Source: Vicugna pacos
Taxonomy: Eukaryota; Chordata; Mammalia; Artiodactyla; Camelidae
DNA: 64,000 nucleotides
Assembly (NCBI RefSeq): GCF_048564905.1
Contig: NC_132996.1
Span: 4,774,001 to 4,838,000, forward strand
Direction: 5' to 3'
Under the pieces are notes generated by a model. The model saw only the letters and a list, made by a program, of their open reading frames with translations. It was not told the origin of the DNA and made no database searches. The position numbers were made by a program, and so were the translations under genes. Positions 10,690 through 23,265 of this stretch are shown one piece after another (within the stretch, counting starts at the first letter, position 1; each line of letters opens with the position of its first letter).

Positions 10690-11270
10690 TTATAATTAAT
10701 TTTGGGGGCTCTTGTGGCTGTTTTAGAGCAAGTATGGTCATTTTAAAACATATTTTGACATTTCTTTCATCAAGAAGTAGGATTTATATCCTCTTCTCTG
10801 GAGTCTCAATGGGCTTCTGATGACTTCAACAAATAGAATATGGCGGAGGTGATGCCAGCGTTTCTTGAGGCCAATCAGAAAGGGTCACGTAGCTTCTACA
10901 AGGTCCTGTGAAGCCCTTGTTCTGGGGGGAGCCAGTCACCTGGAAAAAGTCCAGTTATACTGAGACCGCCACACTTAGAGAGGCTTACTGGTCAATAGTC
11001 CTCTCTGAGCTCCCAGCTGACAACCAGTAGCCTCTGCCAGTCACACGAGTGGGCCAACTGGGAGGTCCAGCCCAGCGTAGCCTTCAAAGAACTGAAGCCC
11101 CACTGCCATCTGTCTGTTACGACCCGAGAGGCCACGTGAGATCACCCAGCCAACCTCTTTCCAAATTTCTGACCAACCAATCTTGAGAGAGAGAGAAAAG
11201 TGATTTTAAACTCCTAAATCTGGGGGAAAATTCTTATGCAGCAGTAGTAATCAGAGCAACTCGACGACTT
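10690..11270 (+). mobile_element. MLT1-type LTR (ERVL-MaLR), fossil
   Basis: The 3' half reads as an MLT1 LTR: CAGCTGACAACCAGTAG, AGTGGGCCAACTGGGAGGTC, GAGGCCACGTGAGATCACCC, TTTCTGACCAACCAATC and a degraded CTTATGCAGCAGTAGTAATC end. The left boundary is approximate. These LTRs are mammal-wide and roughly 100 million years old; it stands alone with no internal region beside it. Confidence 0.65.
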
Positions 11271-11765
11271 TGAGGCTCTGGGAGATGCTCTCTAAGATCG
11301 AAATAATGACCACTCTTACAGGGTCATTGTGAGAACCTGGTGGCACCTGAGATGGTATCTGAAAAGTTCCTCGCAATGTGTCTGCACATCACTGACTCTC
11401 AATAAACATGCCTTCTCTCCACCAGCCTTCCATTAAGTGAGATGGTCCAAGTAAAAGAGATTTTACAGGCTGTAGATATTTTACCAATGTTAACTAGTTT
11501 TCATTTGGAACCCATTGTTGGGTCACTTATCTGGGGGGTTTTCTTCAGGGTTCACAAATTCTTACTGATTGTCATGTTCATATTAACATTCCATTTTCTT
11601 TAAGTCTTCAGTCAGTTACTTAAAGGCAAGGGTGATATTTGTTACAGCTTCCTTTAGTTCTGTGAGTAGAGCAACAAGTTATAAATGCTTGTTGAAGTTC
11701 AAGACCAGATATTTGAATTTTCAGCGGTAGGAGAAAATCATGTACGTCATTAAAGTCAAGAACAT
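11271..11765. other. Unassigned sequence
   Basis: No feature recognised. Confidence 0.4.
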
Positions 11766-12180
11766 GGAGAAACATATGATCTCACTTACATGTGGAATAT
11801 AAAAAAACCCAACAGGCTCATAGACACAGAGAATGGATTGGTGATTTCCAGAGGTAGGGGGTTGGGGGAATGAGCAAAATGGGTGAAGGGGCTCCAAAGT
11901 TTCAAACTTACGAATAAATAAGTCGTGGGGATGTAATGTACAGCACGGTGACTATAGTTAATGATACTGTGCTGCGTATTTGAAAGTTGCTAAGAGAGTG
12001 GATATTAAAAGTTCTCATCACAAGATAAAATTTTGTAACTATGTGTGGTGATGGATGTTAACTAGAATTACTGTGGTGATCATTTTGCAATACATGCAAA
12101 TATTGAATCATTATGTTATATTCCTGAAACTAATATATTATATGTTAATTATACCACAATTAAATATATTTTATATATAT
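11766..12180 (+). mobile_element. LINE-1 (L1M-type) 3' UTR fragment
   Basis: The segment opens ATATGATCTCACTTACATGT and continues with GAGAATGGATTGGTGATTTC, GGGGATGTAATGTACAGCAC, GGTGACTATAGTTAATGATAC and GCTAAGAGAGTGGATATTAA. It ends in an AT-rich 3' terminus at ACCACAATTAAATATATT. This is the 3' UTR of an old L1MA/L1MB-like subfamily, clearly more decayed than the camelid L1 ends elsewhere. Confidence 0.85.
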
Positions 12181-13671
12181 ACACATAGACTTTAATCTTT
12201 TGCTTTCACCCTATTTATAAAATGACTATAAAATGTTCCCTTTCAAGATGATTCTCAGTATTCATCCAAGAGTTGCCATTTGTTTTCCAAATACTAAAAA
12301 TTCTCAGAAGGAACAAATTAGGTACTTTGTCCTCCACCGGAAAAAAACAAAAACAAAAACAAGATCCAAACTCAAACATAGTCGTTTCTTTTATACAGTG
12401 TCATCTTGTCTCCTTATTCTACTAATTTATGGATTCTTTTTTTGTCCACGTCATGTCAAAGAAAACTATCTTTCTGTTTGCTATCAAGTTAAAAAGAAAA
12501 CTATTTAAGGCTTCAAGGAAGAAAACCACATTAGCCAAAGACACTGACAGTAATCAGACCAGAAATTCCTTTGTCTCAAATCAAAAATCACAGATATTAA
12601 AAAAGAAAAAAAGAGGAAAAGAATATATGTAAAGAGACTAAGGAAATGACGCATCTCCCAGCTCTAACTCTTGAACACTTAAAGAAGTTAGAGACATTTC
12701 ATGATGGGCGGGGGTATTAGAACGCTGCTTGTTGAACTGATTTTTCATGGTTCAGTGATGGAAAAATAATAAATTCCTCAAATAGATTTCAAGTTGGTCA
12801 AATGTTTTGGCTTTGGAAAATTAATCTCCTGAGCATCATCTGTGTACATGCCTGGAAAAGTTCAATACAAGAGTGACATGAAACAGCAAAGCATCCAAGT
12901 GCTGTGCAGTTCTGATCCTCAGGCAGCACATGGGGCTGGAGGGGAGGCGGGGGGTTGGCGGGACTGGAAGTCCTTTTGGTTGTTATTCTTTCTGTTGGTC
13001 TTGCCAAAAGCTGTGCTGGTAGAACGTGGGCTTTTCAGTGTTTACATTCGCTGGCCTTCATCAAGGAATCCTGACTTAAACTCATTCCTTCTCACAGACG
13101 CAGTTCAACATGGGGATGGATCCGGGGAGAGCCTGATTCAGTAGGCATGTTGCCCCCTTGGGTACAGAGTCACAAGACTGGGAGGGAACACTTAGTCTCC
13201 CACTTGGCTTCAGGCAGGAGCTTACTAAATCCACCTCAAGCACAGGAGGGTTTGCCCTAGTTTAGAACATTTCTGGACACAGACACTGAAGAGCCCCCTT
13301 GACAACTGAATTTAGTTTCACAGTCTTTACCCTTAGCTTTATCCTCCCCTCTGCTGTGCTGCAGGTAATAACCGTGTGCTCCGGTTTATGTCTTCCCCTT
13401 TCCTGCCCACGGCGGATTTAAAGCCAAATGTGATTTCACATACGGCTGCTTGTTGGGTCATCATTAAATCATCTCTCAGACCTCTGAGTTAAGAAGCCTT
13501 AACCCCCTTAACTTTTTCCAAGCATCTTTACCTATGAGAATCTGTTAATACATGTTTTACATCTGTCGAATCCCTCACCATCAATATGGAATTCCTATTG
13601 ACTAGAAATACTGCCCCCACCTGGGGAGTCTACTTAATTGATACTTCAGTAACAAAAAAACAGTAACAGTC
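12181..13671. other. Unassigned sequence
   Basis: Contains a small (AAAAC)n tract at about 12342-12363, an A-rich tract at 12600-12625, and a G-rich stretch at 12932-12960. No exon or repeat family was identified in the remaining 1.4 kb. Confidence 0.4.
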
Positions 13672-13790
13672 ATGTGAAAATGAATACATGTGTGTTCATG
13701 TATAACTGAAAAGTTGTGCTCTACACTGGAATTTGACACAACATTGTAAACTGACTATAACTCAATAAAAAATGTTAAAAAAAAAACCCC
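13672..13790 (+). mobile_element. LINE-1 3' terminus, severely 5'-truncated
   Basis: The last 115 bases of an L1: ACATGTGTGTTCATGTATAA, GTTGTGCTCTACACTGG, TTTGACACAACATTGTAAAC and CTCAATAAAAAATGTTAAAA. The GTGCTCTACACTGG variant separates it from the copies at 6,011 and 40,450. An MLT1 LTR begins about 16 bases beyond the A-tail. Confidence 0.85.
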
Positions 13791-13805
13791 AGTCATTGAA
13801 TGGGC

Positions 13806-14397
13806 ACTGTTGTGGGCAGAATTCTAAGATATCTGCCTACCCCCACATCCATTCCCTCATATCTGCCTGTATAATCTCTTTTCTTTTGAGTGTGGGTGGA
13901 CCTCACAGTGATATGATGAGATACCACTCCCATGGTGACCAGGTTATCAATCAGTTGACTTTGAGCTAACCAAAATGGATAGTGGTCCTGGCCTAATCAG
14001 GTGAGCTCTTTGGAAGTCACAAATTTGAAAGTATGAGACAGATTCTTTGTGAGGGGGAAGTCTCTGCGGTGGGCTTTGAATATGAAAGGAGCACGTGATA
14101 AGGACTTGAGAGTGGCTTCTAGTTGCTGAGAACAATCCCCAGCCGAAACTAGCAAGGATCTGAATTTGCTGAACAACCTGAATGAGCTTGAAAAGGAATT
14201 ATTTTCTAGTTAAGTCTCTAGAGGGCAGTGCAATGAGCCAACACCTTGATTTTTAGCCTCCTGGGACCCTGAGCAGAAGAATCAGCCATCCATTGCCTGG
14301 AGTTTTGACCGACAGAATTGTGAAATAATAAATGTCTGTGACTTTAAGCGACTGAGTTTATGATAATTTGTTACATATCAGCAGAAAATTAATATAG
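13806..14397 (+). mobile_element. MLT1 LTR (ERVL-MaLR), nearly complete fossil
   Basis: It starts TGTTGTGGGCAGAATTCTAA and ends GTTACATATCAGCAGAAAAT, both characteristic of MLT1. Inside are AAAATGGATAGTGGTCCTGG, GAATCAGCCATCCATTGCC, GAATTGTGAAATAATAAATG and ACTTTAAGCGACTGAGTTTA. It looks nearly full length with no internal region next to it, so it is a solo LTR of mammal-wide age. Confidence 0.85.
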
Positions 14398-14545
14398 TCA
14401 CTCATCCACATGCTGGACATTACAGTGAAGACATTACTTGTATCGTCTCATCTAATTCCTACCACAACTCTTGAGGTAATCACCAGGTACATTGCTAGCA
14501 CAAGAAAACTGAAGCCTGGCTCAGTGAACAAGAGAACTGATTCCC
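14398..14545 (-). mobile_element. MIR-family SINE fragment
   Basis: TCTCATCTAATTCCTACCAC, AACTCTTGAGGTAATCACC and AAGAAAACTGAAGCCTGGC follow the reverse of the MIR core. Confidence 0.6.
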
Positions 14546-14914
14546 TACATACTGTAAATTTCACTCTCACTTTTTTGAATTTCTAAGACTGGTCCTTAAG
14601 CTATGCTTTTTCTTCTGAACTGCTCTTTCTGTTCTTATAATTGTATTGACACAGGCTGTTGCTGTTGATGAGGTAAAAGTATTTTGATCCAAACCATTTG
14701 GCGTCTTATAGTTCTGAGCCACTGAGGAGGCTGTTTTCCATTTGATTTTGCTTTCGAAAGGCAAATGGAGACTTGAGCATTAAAATTATTAAGCTTAAAC
14801 TCTTTCACAAAGTATAACTTGAATAAGATAGCTCTGTTCTTCCTACTTAAAACATGAAAAGGCATTAATAACTGCTCACTGCTCCCACTGTTATCAAACC
14901 AAATTTCAGGTCTG
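14546..14914. other. Unassigned sequence
   Basis: AT-rich, nothing recognised. Confidence 0.4.
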
Positions 14915-15480
14915 CACTTCCAGTGTGCAGCAAAGCCAGTTTACTGATACCAGGCTGTGGTGAAGGAAAGTATAGCGTTTATTACAAGGTGCCCAGCAAG
15001 GAGGATGGGCAGCTCATGCTCCAAAGGCCCAAGTGCCCTGATAGCTTTCAGGGAAGGGGTTTTAAAGGTAAGGTTAGGAGTGTGGGGTGCAGGGTGCCTG
15101 ATCAGCTTGTGCACAGTTCAGATGGGTTGATGGTGAGGTCACAGGGTGATGTCACAGGGTGCAGCAGAGTCAGTCCTCAGGATCCAGCCAGTCTGGGGGT
15201 TATGTGCTCACGGTCATCACGTAGTTAACTCTTTCCACCTGGCTGGGGTTTTAGCATCTGCAAAACAACTCAAGGATCGGCTCAGATATTATTTCTGGCC
15301 TTTGAGGAGGAGCTAAAGCTCTTGACTGTGTTTTATGGCTAAACGGTTATTATTTTCTTGCTTGACTATTTTCTTTTGTTTCTGCGCTTTCTCACTCCTC
15401 TGATTACATTTACTCTTTGGAGCTCTGGGAAGGCCTAGGAGCCTAAAGATTTCTTTTTAAACAGTAGGTGCGGGGCATGA
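14915..15480 (-). mobile_element. Endogenous retrovirus LTR, fossil
   Basis: Read on the minus strand this has the layout of an LTR: a U3-like block, a polyadenylation signal AATAAA (TTTATT at 14978-14983), then a U5-like run ending near GGTCTGCACTTCC. A short internal duplication, GTCACAGGGTGATGTCACAG near 15138-15157, is typical of U3. Family and left boundary are uncertain, and no internal region was found. Confidence 0.45.
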
Positions 15481-16365
15481 GGGGCTCTGCCCCTGAAGGC
15501 CCCACAGGGTCCTGCTCGGTTGCACCAGCCTGTCCCTACCGCACCCACTACCTTCCCCAGCTTTGCCTGTCCCACATTTGAGGATGCTTCAATGTCACCG
15601 GCAGGCTTGGGTCCTACCCACCTCCAGGCTCTTTTCCAGGCTCAGAAGATACGAGGACTGGTGGAGCTGTGGTTGGAAGCTCATTATTAAGTCATCCTAA
15701 CTGCTGGGCATGTCCTGACCCAGCTCCCTGGGACCCAGGTGTGCGAGTCTTTGTTCTCCTTGTGACCACAGCTTTACCTTGTCTTCAAGTTCCATTTATC
15801 AGATTACAATCTGGCCCCATCGTGCATTCCTTTTAGAAACTACTCTATTTTTAGTACTGCCAGAAAGCCAGTCTTTTCCTACCAAAACACAGGGTTTCCA
15901 GAGAGGTTAAATAAACACGCCCTGGCTCCATGTGAGAGAGCAAAGAAGACATAGGGAAAATTGTGGGAAGAGCTGAGCATAAACTGTGAAAGGCAGGGTG
16001 CCCAGTGTTGGGAGGGGGCGGATTATAAATATGAAGGCAAAATGGAAAATGACTTTAAACTGAAATAGAGAGAAAGAACACAAGATAAAACAGAAAAAAA
16101 AAAACAACGAACTTTCCCCAAAGAATAATTAAAGGAAAATTAAGGGAAAACTGTGCTCATAAGACATGGCAGCAAGGGCCAGGAAAATCCGACTGTATTT
16201 ATATGAGGTTTCTGAGTTTTATTTATCTGCAGTGGGGACACTTAAAGATGCTTCTTATGAATAAGAACAAGGTAATTTGACCTCCTCAAGATTATTGTCC
16301 GTTCAGGAGTCAGATCATTAGAGACTCTGAAAAAGTCAGAGGAAGGTAATAAAAATTACAAAAAT
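15481..16365. other. Unassigned sequence
   Basis: GC-rich to about 15750, then ordinary. No recognised repeat or exon. Confidence 0.4.
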
Positions 16366-16540
16366 AATATAGCATCAAATATTCTATGTGTACCTGTGTC
16401 AACACTGTCCTAAGTATTTTAACTGACTTAATCCTAACAATGGTCCTCTGAAGTCCTTGCTACTATTATGTCCATTTTAAAGATGAAGAAACCAAGCCAC
16501 TGAGAACTTAAGCATTTGTCCAAGGGACAAAGAACAGAGA
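16366..16540 (-). mobile_element. MIR SINE
   Basis: CACTGTCCTAAGTATTTTAA, CTGACTTAATCCTAACAATG, CTATTATGTCCATTTTAAAG and ATGAAGAAACCAAGCCACTG form the reverse MIR core in the expected order. Confidence 0.75.
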
Positions 16541-16574
16541 GGAGGCCAATGTGGCAGGAACATAGGAGACAAGT

Positions 16575-16930
16575 GGGAAGTGATGGAAGATAAATTTGGA
16601 GAAGTGATGAGATAGAAGGGTCTGGAGGATCTTCTAGGGTTTGTAAGAAATGTGGATTTCACACTGAGTGAGATGCTAGACCATGGGCTGCGTTTGAGCA
16701 GAAGAGTGATGTGTTTTGACTCACATTTAAAAATCATTCTTTTGTCTGCTGGGCTGAGAAGAAACTGTAAGCAGGGCTGGGGGCTGGGGTGGGGAGAGAA
16801 GGGCTGTGTACATCAGGGGTGGAGCCAGGTGGACCAGGAGGCCACTGCAATAATCCACGTAAGGGAAGAGGGCAGGGGTGGAAACTGATTAGGTAGAAAT
16901 TGACTCTGCTTAACTGGGGTGGTCTGTGTC
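16575..16930 (-). mobile_element. L2 LINE fragment
   Basis: The run includes CGTTTGAGCAGAAGAGTGAT, ATTTAAAAATCATTCTTTTG, and AGGAGGCCACTGCAATAATC. These are phrases of a very common mammal-wide repeat that I assign to L2 on the minus strand. The assignment of this internal portion is less certain than L2 3' ends. Confidence 0.5.
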
Positions 16931-17164
16931 TCTCCTGACTAATTAGAGAAAGGAGGTGGTGAAGGATGGTACATAAAATTACTATCCATTTATTGCAACC
17001 TTAATTACAACCTACTACATATGGATAAATCTGGAGGAGTGTTTTCGACGTACAGCTTAGTGACTTCATGGTCAACCCACCATAATAAATGAGGCAATAC
17101 TTAATTTACAAAGCAACTGTATGTGAATTATTTTGGAAACAATGCGATAAGATATGTGTGTCAG
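16931..17164. other. Unassigned sequence
   Basis: No feature recognised. Confidence 0.4.
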
Positions 17165-17285
17165 TCACATATTACTCCTGCCACTTAACCTAAGAGAAAA
17201 CAGACACAGTGAACTTAGAGGTTAACTTGCTCCACATCACATGAATGGTGAGTCAGAAGTCTGTGTTTCTTCCACTGAACCCAGC
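17165..17285 (-). mobile_element. MIR SINE fragment
   Basis: CTTAGAGGTTAACTTGCTCC, ACATCACATGAATGGTGAGT and CACTGAACCCAGCATCC parallel the reverse MIR core and tRNA-like part. Confidence 0.55.
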
Positions 17286-19149
17286 ATCCTCACTAAGCTT
17301 CTGCTAAGGACTAGCTCAAGATGAAAATGGAAAAGGAGGCTGCAACTGCCAAGATGAAGCCTTCAGTTTCCAAGTGAGCACACAGCAATCCTATCGCCTG
17401 GCATTTGGGTGGAGGAGCTACCTCCTGTAACCACCTCCGTTGGTTCTCAGCCTCTAAATCACGTGCATTACAAGCCGGCTTTGATACAAGTTGTGAATTA
17501 CTATAGAGAAGAAATTTTAAGCCAAAGAAAATTAGAATAAACTAATAAAGTCAAATCGCAACAAAGACTTTTCTCTTAGGAGATGATTTTAAGTTAAAAC
17601 CCAAAAGAACCTTTTGAGAAAGAGCTCACAGCACTTCCTCTGCTCACTGCAGCTTCAAGGATGAGACACACGTCCACACCCTATTAGCTCTGATTTTTAG
17701 TTCATGAAAACCCAGCTCATCATCTTTTTTTTCCCCATTTGCTTGGTCTGTAATGACATTAACTCAGCACTCTTGATAAGTGTTCTTTTCTTGGCTGTTA
17801 AATATATTACCTCCTCTCTAATGAAAGGGCCAAGACCAAGGTGAGGGAGTAGAATTGGGCACAAAATTTAATGGGGTATTAAAAAAAAAAACAAAAAACC
17901 TAGCATCAAGATATTGTTTTAATGTGATATCTTTAAAAATCAAAATTAATGCCAATAATAACCCCTTATAAAAGGGACTAAAATGGCAATATTTTAAGTA
18001 AAAACAGTATCAGTATTACTTCTCTTTCTGCTGTGGGCTTCTATGTGTCACGGCACATCACTGGTAAATGACGCTGCCTTCTGATGCTTTATGCTTCAAT
18101 ATTCTTTTTTCATATAATAATCTCTATAAGCCAGAGGTGGTTTCTCTCATGTGAAGCTGAAATGCAGGAAGAATAAGAACAGAGACAGGGCAAGTATTGT
18201 TTGGTAGAATATATTGAGCACTCCATGATTTCCCTTTAATTTGTTACATTTCCCTAAAGTATCACAAAATGTAACCTGTTATCATCTTAATCTCCATCAT
18301 CCAGAGAAATAGCAAGAGGGCTAGACCTCTTTGCACCGAAGGCTGAGATGCTGAAATGTGGCATGTTAAACAAAATCGTGGGCCGACGTGGCACCCCCTT
18401 GCTTAGGCTCTGAATGCTGATTATCTGGAGATGATAATAACATGACTTGTGAATATACAAAGCGCAAACAGCAATCATATGGTTAACACAAAACTTTGAC
18501 TGTCAGGCAATTGTTATACTGAACACAATCCTTGAGCCATTAATTAGAGTATAGCATTTCCTCTTGAGATAATGCTGATTAAAATGTATATACACTCTGC
18601 TGGAAAATAACTTCAGGGTTGAAGTGAAAACAGCAAAGAGACATTGCAAATAAATACCTTTGAAAGAAAGGGCATTTTGTACAGAGGAGAATATTTGTCT
18701 CCTTGTCCTGCTGGGAGCTGAGTCTCCCAGAGCCATTTTGTGGTCGGTTGGGCAAGTTTTTCCAAAAGATAAAAGGAAAAAAAAAAAGAATGACAAAGTG
18801 AGTCAGCTAAATTCTTGGTAGCTAACAAACAGAATTTTCTTTGGAGTTGACTTTCTTCTTAATCTTGTGTAATCACAGATACATAATTCAATGCACTTTC
18901 ATAAAATATGCATGTCATTTTTCCTGTAAACTGGCATAAGGGCAGACCTTACCAGTTAGCAAAATCCGCATTCCCACAGGTTTAACCCACTGTGCGTCTG
19001 TAAATCCCTTCCGCATGAGTTACAGGCCATTTTTTAATTTAAAACTAGGTCTTTGAATAATGATTAAATATTGCATCCAGGTAGGACTCTCTGGGGGGCC
19101 AATGTAGGAATTTTGCTGAGCTGCTCACAGATGACATAAAATTCACAAA
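17286..19149. other. Unassigned, apparently single-copy sequence
   Basis: Nearly 1.9 kb with no recognised transposon. A-runs lie at 17880-17898 and 18778-18788. AT-rich throughout, no open frame with a family signature. Confidence 0.45.
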
Positions 19150-19690
19150 GTGAGGAACTGAGACATGAGGGGAGGGGACAGGGCACAATCATGAAAGGAA
19201 TGACATAGCCTGTTGAGGATATGACAAAAACTGGTTAGAACCTACCAGGCCCAAGATGGTGGAAGATTCACCTCCCAGTAGACCTTGAGCCTCCTGACAC
19301 GCTCATTGTGATACAACAGTGTGTTAAGTGACACACTCACAGGTGCCATGACTGTTACCAGGCTGATCATAAAATGTCAAAAATTGGGCCAGGGCCCAAT
19401 TCTTAGAAACCCTGGCCCTTTCCCCCAAAGCAGTTGGAATAATCCTCCCGTTTGTTAGCATATAAAATTACCCTACCCATAAAAATTAACCAGCCGCACA
19501 CCTCAGGCCGCTCTTACTTTCCCAGACTACCCATGCCCTGGGGGCACTCTCTTCTGAGCCGGACCACATTCTAGCTATGGAGTGTGTATCTTTCTAAATA
19601 AACTTGCTTTCGCTTTACTAATGGCTCACTCTTGGATGCTTTCTTGGGCCAGACAGGAACCTACTCTCCAGCAGCTGATGAGCCACAAGC
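19150..19690 (+). mobile_element. Class I-like ERV LTR, solo, fossil
   Basis: Contains CCCAAGATGGTGGAAGATTC, CACAGGTGCCATGACTGTTA, GTTAGCATATAAAATTACCC and a polyadenylation signal AATAAA at 19597-19602, in LTR order on the plus strand. It aligns by eye along most of its length with 33,615-34,130, so both belong to one family. Broken, with no coding interior beside it. Confidence 0.65.
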
Positions 19691-19714
19691 AAGGCTCACC
19701 TGCCTTCTTGAGTC

Positions 19715-19865
19715 CAGGGCCTTGCTCTCAAAGTGTGTTCTGTACACCTAAGATCTTGTGAGAATTGTGGACTCTCAGGTTTCATCCTGAGAGTCACAGT
19801 CCGAATTTTAACCAGATGCCATGTAATTCTTGCACACATGGGGAAGTTTGAGAAGTTCTGGTCTA
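19715..19865 (+). mobile_element. MER5-type hAT (Charlie) DNA transposon
   Basis: Opens CAGGGCCTTGCTCTCAAAGT and closes GGGAAGTTTGAGAAGTTCTG, the degraded inverted ends of the MER5 group. Between them are CCAGATGCCATGTAATTCTT and similar family phrases. Confidence 0.7.
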
Positions 19866-20395
19866 AGCATGTGGTGCCCACCAGCCTGGGCTCTCAAAGC
19901 CATCCCTGTGACCAGGAAGAAGTATCAAAAAAGTGGCACAATGACCTGCAACTGGAAATAAATGCAAAGCACAGGTGAGCCATTAAACATTTAACAGCCC
20001 TTCTCACCAAGAAGGAGTTCATAGAGGGTGGACAACTTGATAGGGAGGTACCTTGGTAAGTAAAAGGGAGACTTCGTTTGTAGATAAAACTATGCTTAGA
20101 CTTTTGGGAATTTTAAGGACTAACATCTATGTATCACTGAGGTTCAGTAGAGGTGATTGCAGGAGGCCACTTGAGGACTGAGCAGCTGAGAAGAAAGCAT
20201 CTTCCAGTTTATTTTTGGCTGCAGACTGGGCCTCACAAGACTCGGCAAGTGACTGGTCCCTTTTGCATCAAATTTTACAGAGACTTCTGGTGACTCATAG
20301 CTGGTATCTTATTGACAGTTTTCACACTTTTCCGACGTGCATCACTAAACCCTTGGGTTTATTTTGCCACATATAAGCCAACGTAGGTTTCATAT
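19866..20395. other. Unassigned sequence
   Basis: No feature recognised. Confidence 0.4.
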
Positions 20396-20560
20396 AAGTA
20401 AATATCAATGATAATAACAGTAGCTTCCATTTCCAGAATGACTGCTTAGTACCAGACACCATCCCAGAAGATCTGAATTCTCTCTTTAAACCACATGGCC
20501 CCAAAGGAGGCATTATCCCATTTTATAATTGAGGAAATTGAGATGCAGTCACCACTGCTT
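20396..20560 (-). mobile_element. MIR SINE
   Basis: AATGATAATAACAGTAGCTTC, CTTAGTACCAGACACCATCC, GGCATTATCCCATTTTATAA and TTGAGGAAATTGAGATGC are the reverse MIR sequence in order. Confidence 0.7.
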
Positions 20561-22510
20561 CCAATTCTGCCCCAAGCCATTTCATTTGTCTTGAATAATT
20601 TGTTTTTGATGGTTCTTCTCTTCCAGTAAGTCGGTTTTTTCATCAATCAATCATCTTGGCTCAACTTTGTGGTCTGTTTCCTGACCCTGACCCAGGACAG
20701 GCCATATCTTGTCTTTCCCTGCCATGCGGTAACCCTGGGTTCTTCCAAATAGACTGTTTTCTTGCCTCCACTGGACTGAGGCAGAATACACGTCTGTCCA
20801 CACAGTGTGTCATGGGTTGCCTTGTCCTGCCTAAAAAGCTTACCCCATACTATCTCCTAGCTCACTTGCTAAGAAGATCTTTTAGGACTTAGCTTCAGTA
20901 AATAAACATTTTCCTTCCCGTCATGCCTACTGTTGGGGTAAAAATATTCTCTCACCTCCTGTTAACTATCCATGAGCTCAGGTGTACAGAATTTTGGAAG
21001 TAAAGTGATTCCTAGTGCAGAAAAAAAGGAAAGGTTATTTTACAGTAGTAAGTCAATTTCCATTCAGGATCAACACTTTGGAGCGCCCTGGCTTGTCCCT
21101 TTGCACACCCACCCAGACTCATCCTTGAAAAAGATCTCATTTCTTCTAATCCTGGAATAGCTTAGGGCAGTGCGTCTCAAACTTTTTCCATCAAAGCAAT
21201 GGAAGGTACATGCATAACCCAAGGAGATTGCGTAAGGGGTCTGGGAGCGCAATCCCCAAAGGGTTAGATAAAAATAGGACATTTTTTGAAGTCTGAAGCT
21301 TTATTTTTTAAAAAGCAGGCAAATTGTGATTACCCTCCCATAACGTGTCTTTATCTGTTTCACTGTAGAAATGGCTTAAATTTCATGCTAGATTAAATTA
21401 CCTGAATTCTCACCTCGAAGTTTCAGGGTGGAGTTAGAACTCCTGGATGACGTGCAGTGTTTATCCTGTGGCTTTCAGTATGCCTGGCGCACTGCCATGT
21501 ATGCCCCTGAACCGTCCATCATGAGGATAGTGTGGTCCCCTGATGACTTTGCTAAACGACTATTATGAGAGCAGGACAGGCATTCAAAGGATAGTCATCT
21601 CTTTCAGAACACTGAAGGGTCGTGGTGAGCATCCGTTTCCAAACCGGAGAGTGAACGAGTCAGTTGAATGTGTGTCACTCAAGCAGGAGAGCTGCCGAGC
21701 CTCGCAGTATCGACCCTTCAGGCAGAACCTCTTGGAATAGCTTCCTTCCCCTGATCCCTTGCGCAACATCACAATGAGATCTCACTGTAAATATCGCTTT
21801 AAGAACCCCTTTTCTTGCCTTATGCAGCAACGAAGGAAAGCCAATAAGCCGACTAGCTATGTCATCTGTTCTATTCAATAATCTTGAAGTAAAAAATAAA
21901 TGCATCCCCATGGCTTCAACATTGTGCCTCAGTCTTCCTTGCCAAAGGAGTAAATCCTGTCACGTAGGAGAAAGTTAGGAAAATAGTGTTCAGGGACCCA
22001 TCGCGATGTCATTGCCAAGTGCCTTGTCACTTGGGAGGCTAGGCAGTGATGTCCAACAAACTTATTAGTTGTATCTTGGAGCCTTGGGCCCCTTGTAATT
22101 CTTCTTGTGATGGAGCTATCTTTGGTTATGAAAGATTTTGCCAAGTAAAAACGCCTTTGACTTAAGGCACTTGAATAATTCTAGCTGCAAAATTAATGAA
22201 AAGATTATTGAAAATGCCCTAACAGTAATCTGGAAGACATTCTACACAAATATTTCTATTTGGAAGAACAGTCATTTTAAAGCTAAATACATCTCAAGCC
22301 ATAGGTTAAAGTGTCAGGATGTGACAGGATTGGTGTATTTGAGAAAGAGAAATTTAAAACAAAATCTTAAAAAAAATATATCAGAATATCCTAATGGTAC
22401 AAAATAAATGAGACAATGGAAAATAGACAGAAATTTCCCTAATTCATAATGTAGTTCTTTGTTCTAGAGATTTGTTCATTATTGTGAAAATTAACCACAT
22501 TTAATTTTTT
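20561..22510. other. Unassigned, apparently single-copy sequence
   Basis: About 1.95 kb. GCAGTGCGTCTCAAACTTTT at 21168-21187 looks like one hAT terminal repeat, but no matching second end was seen. No exon or other repeat was recognised. Confidence 0.4.
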
Positions 22511-23265
22511 ATTGGTTGTTGTGAGAATGTTTTTTGTCATTTATTTTGAAATACATCCTACTAAAAAAGTATATAGACACATGTACAGTTTGGAAAATAA
22601 CATTAAAACAAACACTCGTGTGCTCACCAACCACCAAAAGGAAAAGAATATTAGCCGTTATCTCACCATCTCTTGTGCCAAATAATTCTACTTCCTCCCG
22701 TGACTAACAATCACCCAATTTTTTGTGTAGACATCAATTCCTTCCTTTAGAAAATGCTTAACCAATTGCGTATTTGTACCTAAACAATAGATAGTTATTT
22801 TTGCTTGTTTTGAGCTTCGTATCTCTTTATGGTTTTCAGGGACTTGATTTTTTTTCCCACCAGAAACTAGCTTTCTAAGAATCGTCCGTTTGGGTGGGTT
22901 TAGCTGTGTGGCATTCCATCGTGTGATATGGCAGATAAGAAATCCATTTATATACCTGCTTGCTAATCACTGGCTATTTGTGCTGATTCTAGTTTTTGCT
23001 ATCATGAACAGTAAAGTAACAAAGACTTGTATGTGATTCCTGGTCCATACGATTTTTTTCTATTGTCTTTTTTGGCCTCTATTCATTTATTTCTGCTCTG
23101 ATATTGTCCTTTTCTTCCTTCAGCTATCTTTGGACTTAGTTTCTTCTTCATTTTCTAGTTTCTTGAGGTATAAAGTTAAGTTCTTTAATTGTGACTCCTT
23201 TCTCTTTTCTGAGTCTGTTTTGATGTTTTTACACTAGGTAAAAACCTTCCACTTCTCCTAGGCTT
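22511..23265 (-). mobile_element. Ancient LINE-1 fragments
   Basis: 22,540-23,060 is the reverse complement of an old L1 3' end (GTGGCATTCCATCGTGTGAT, GATTCTAGTTTTTGCTATCA, CATGAACAGTAAAG). From about 23,060 the text jumps to an upstream ORF2 section (ATTTATTTCTGCTCTGATAT, TTTCTAGTTTCTTGAGGTAT), implying an internal deletion or two separate old copies. Confidence 0.65.

Noticed and set aside
21168-21260. hAT transposon starting with GCAGTGCGTCTCAAACTTTT
   Set aside because: Only one end resembles a hAT terminal repeat; no second end or family interior was found.
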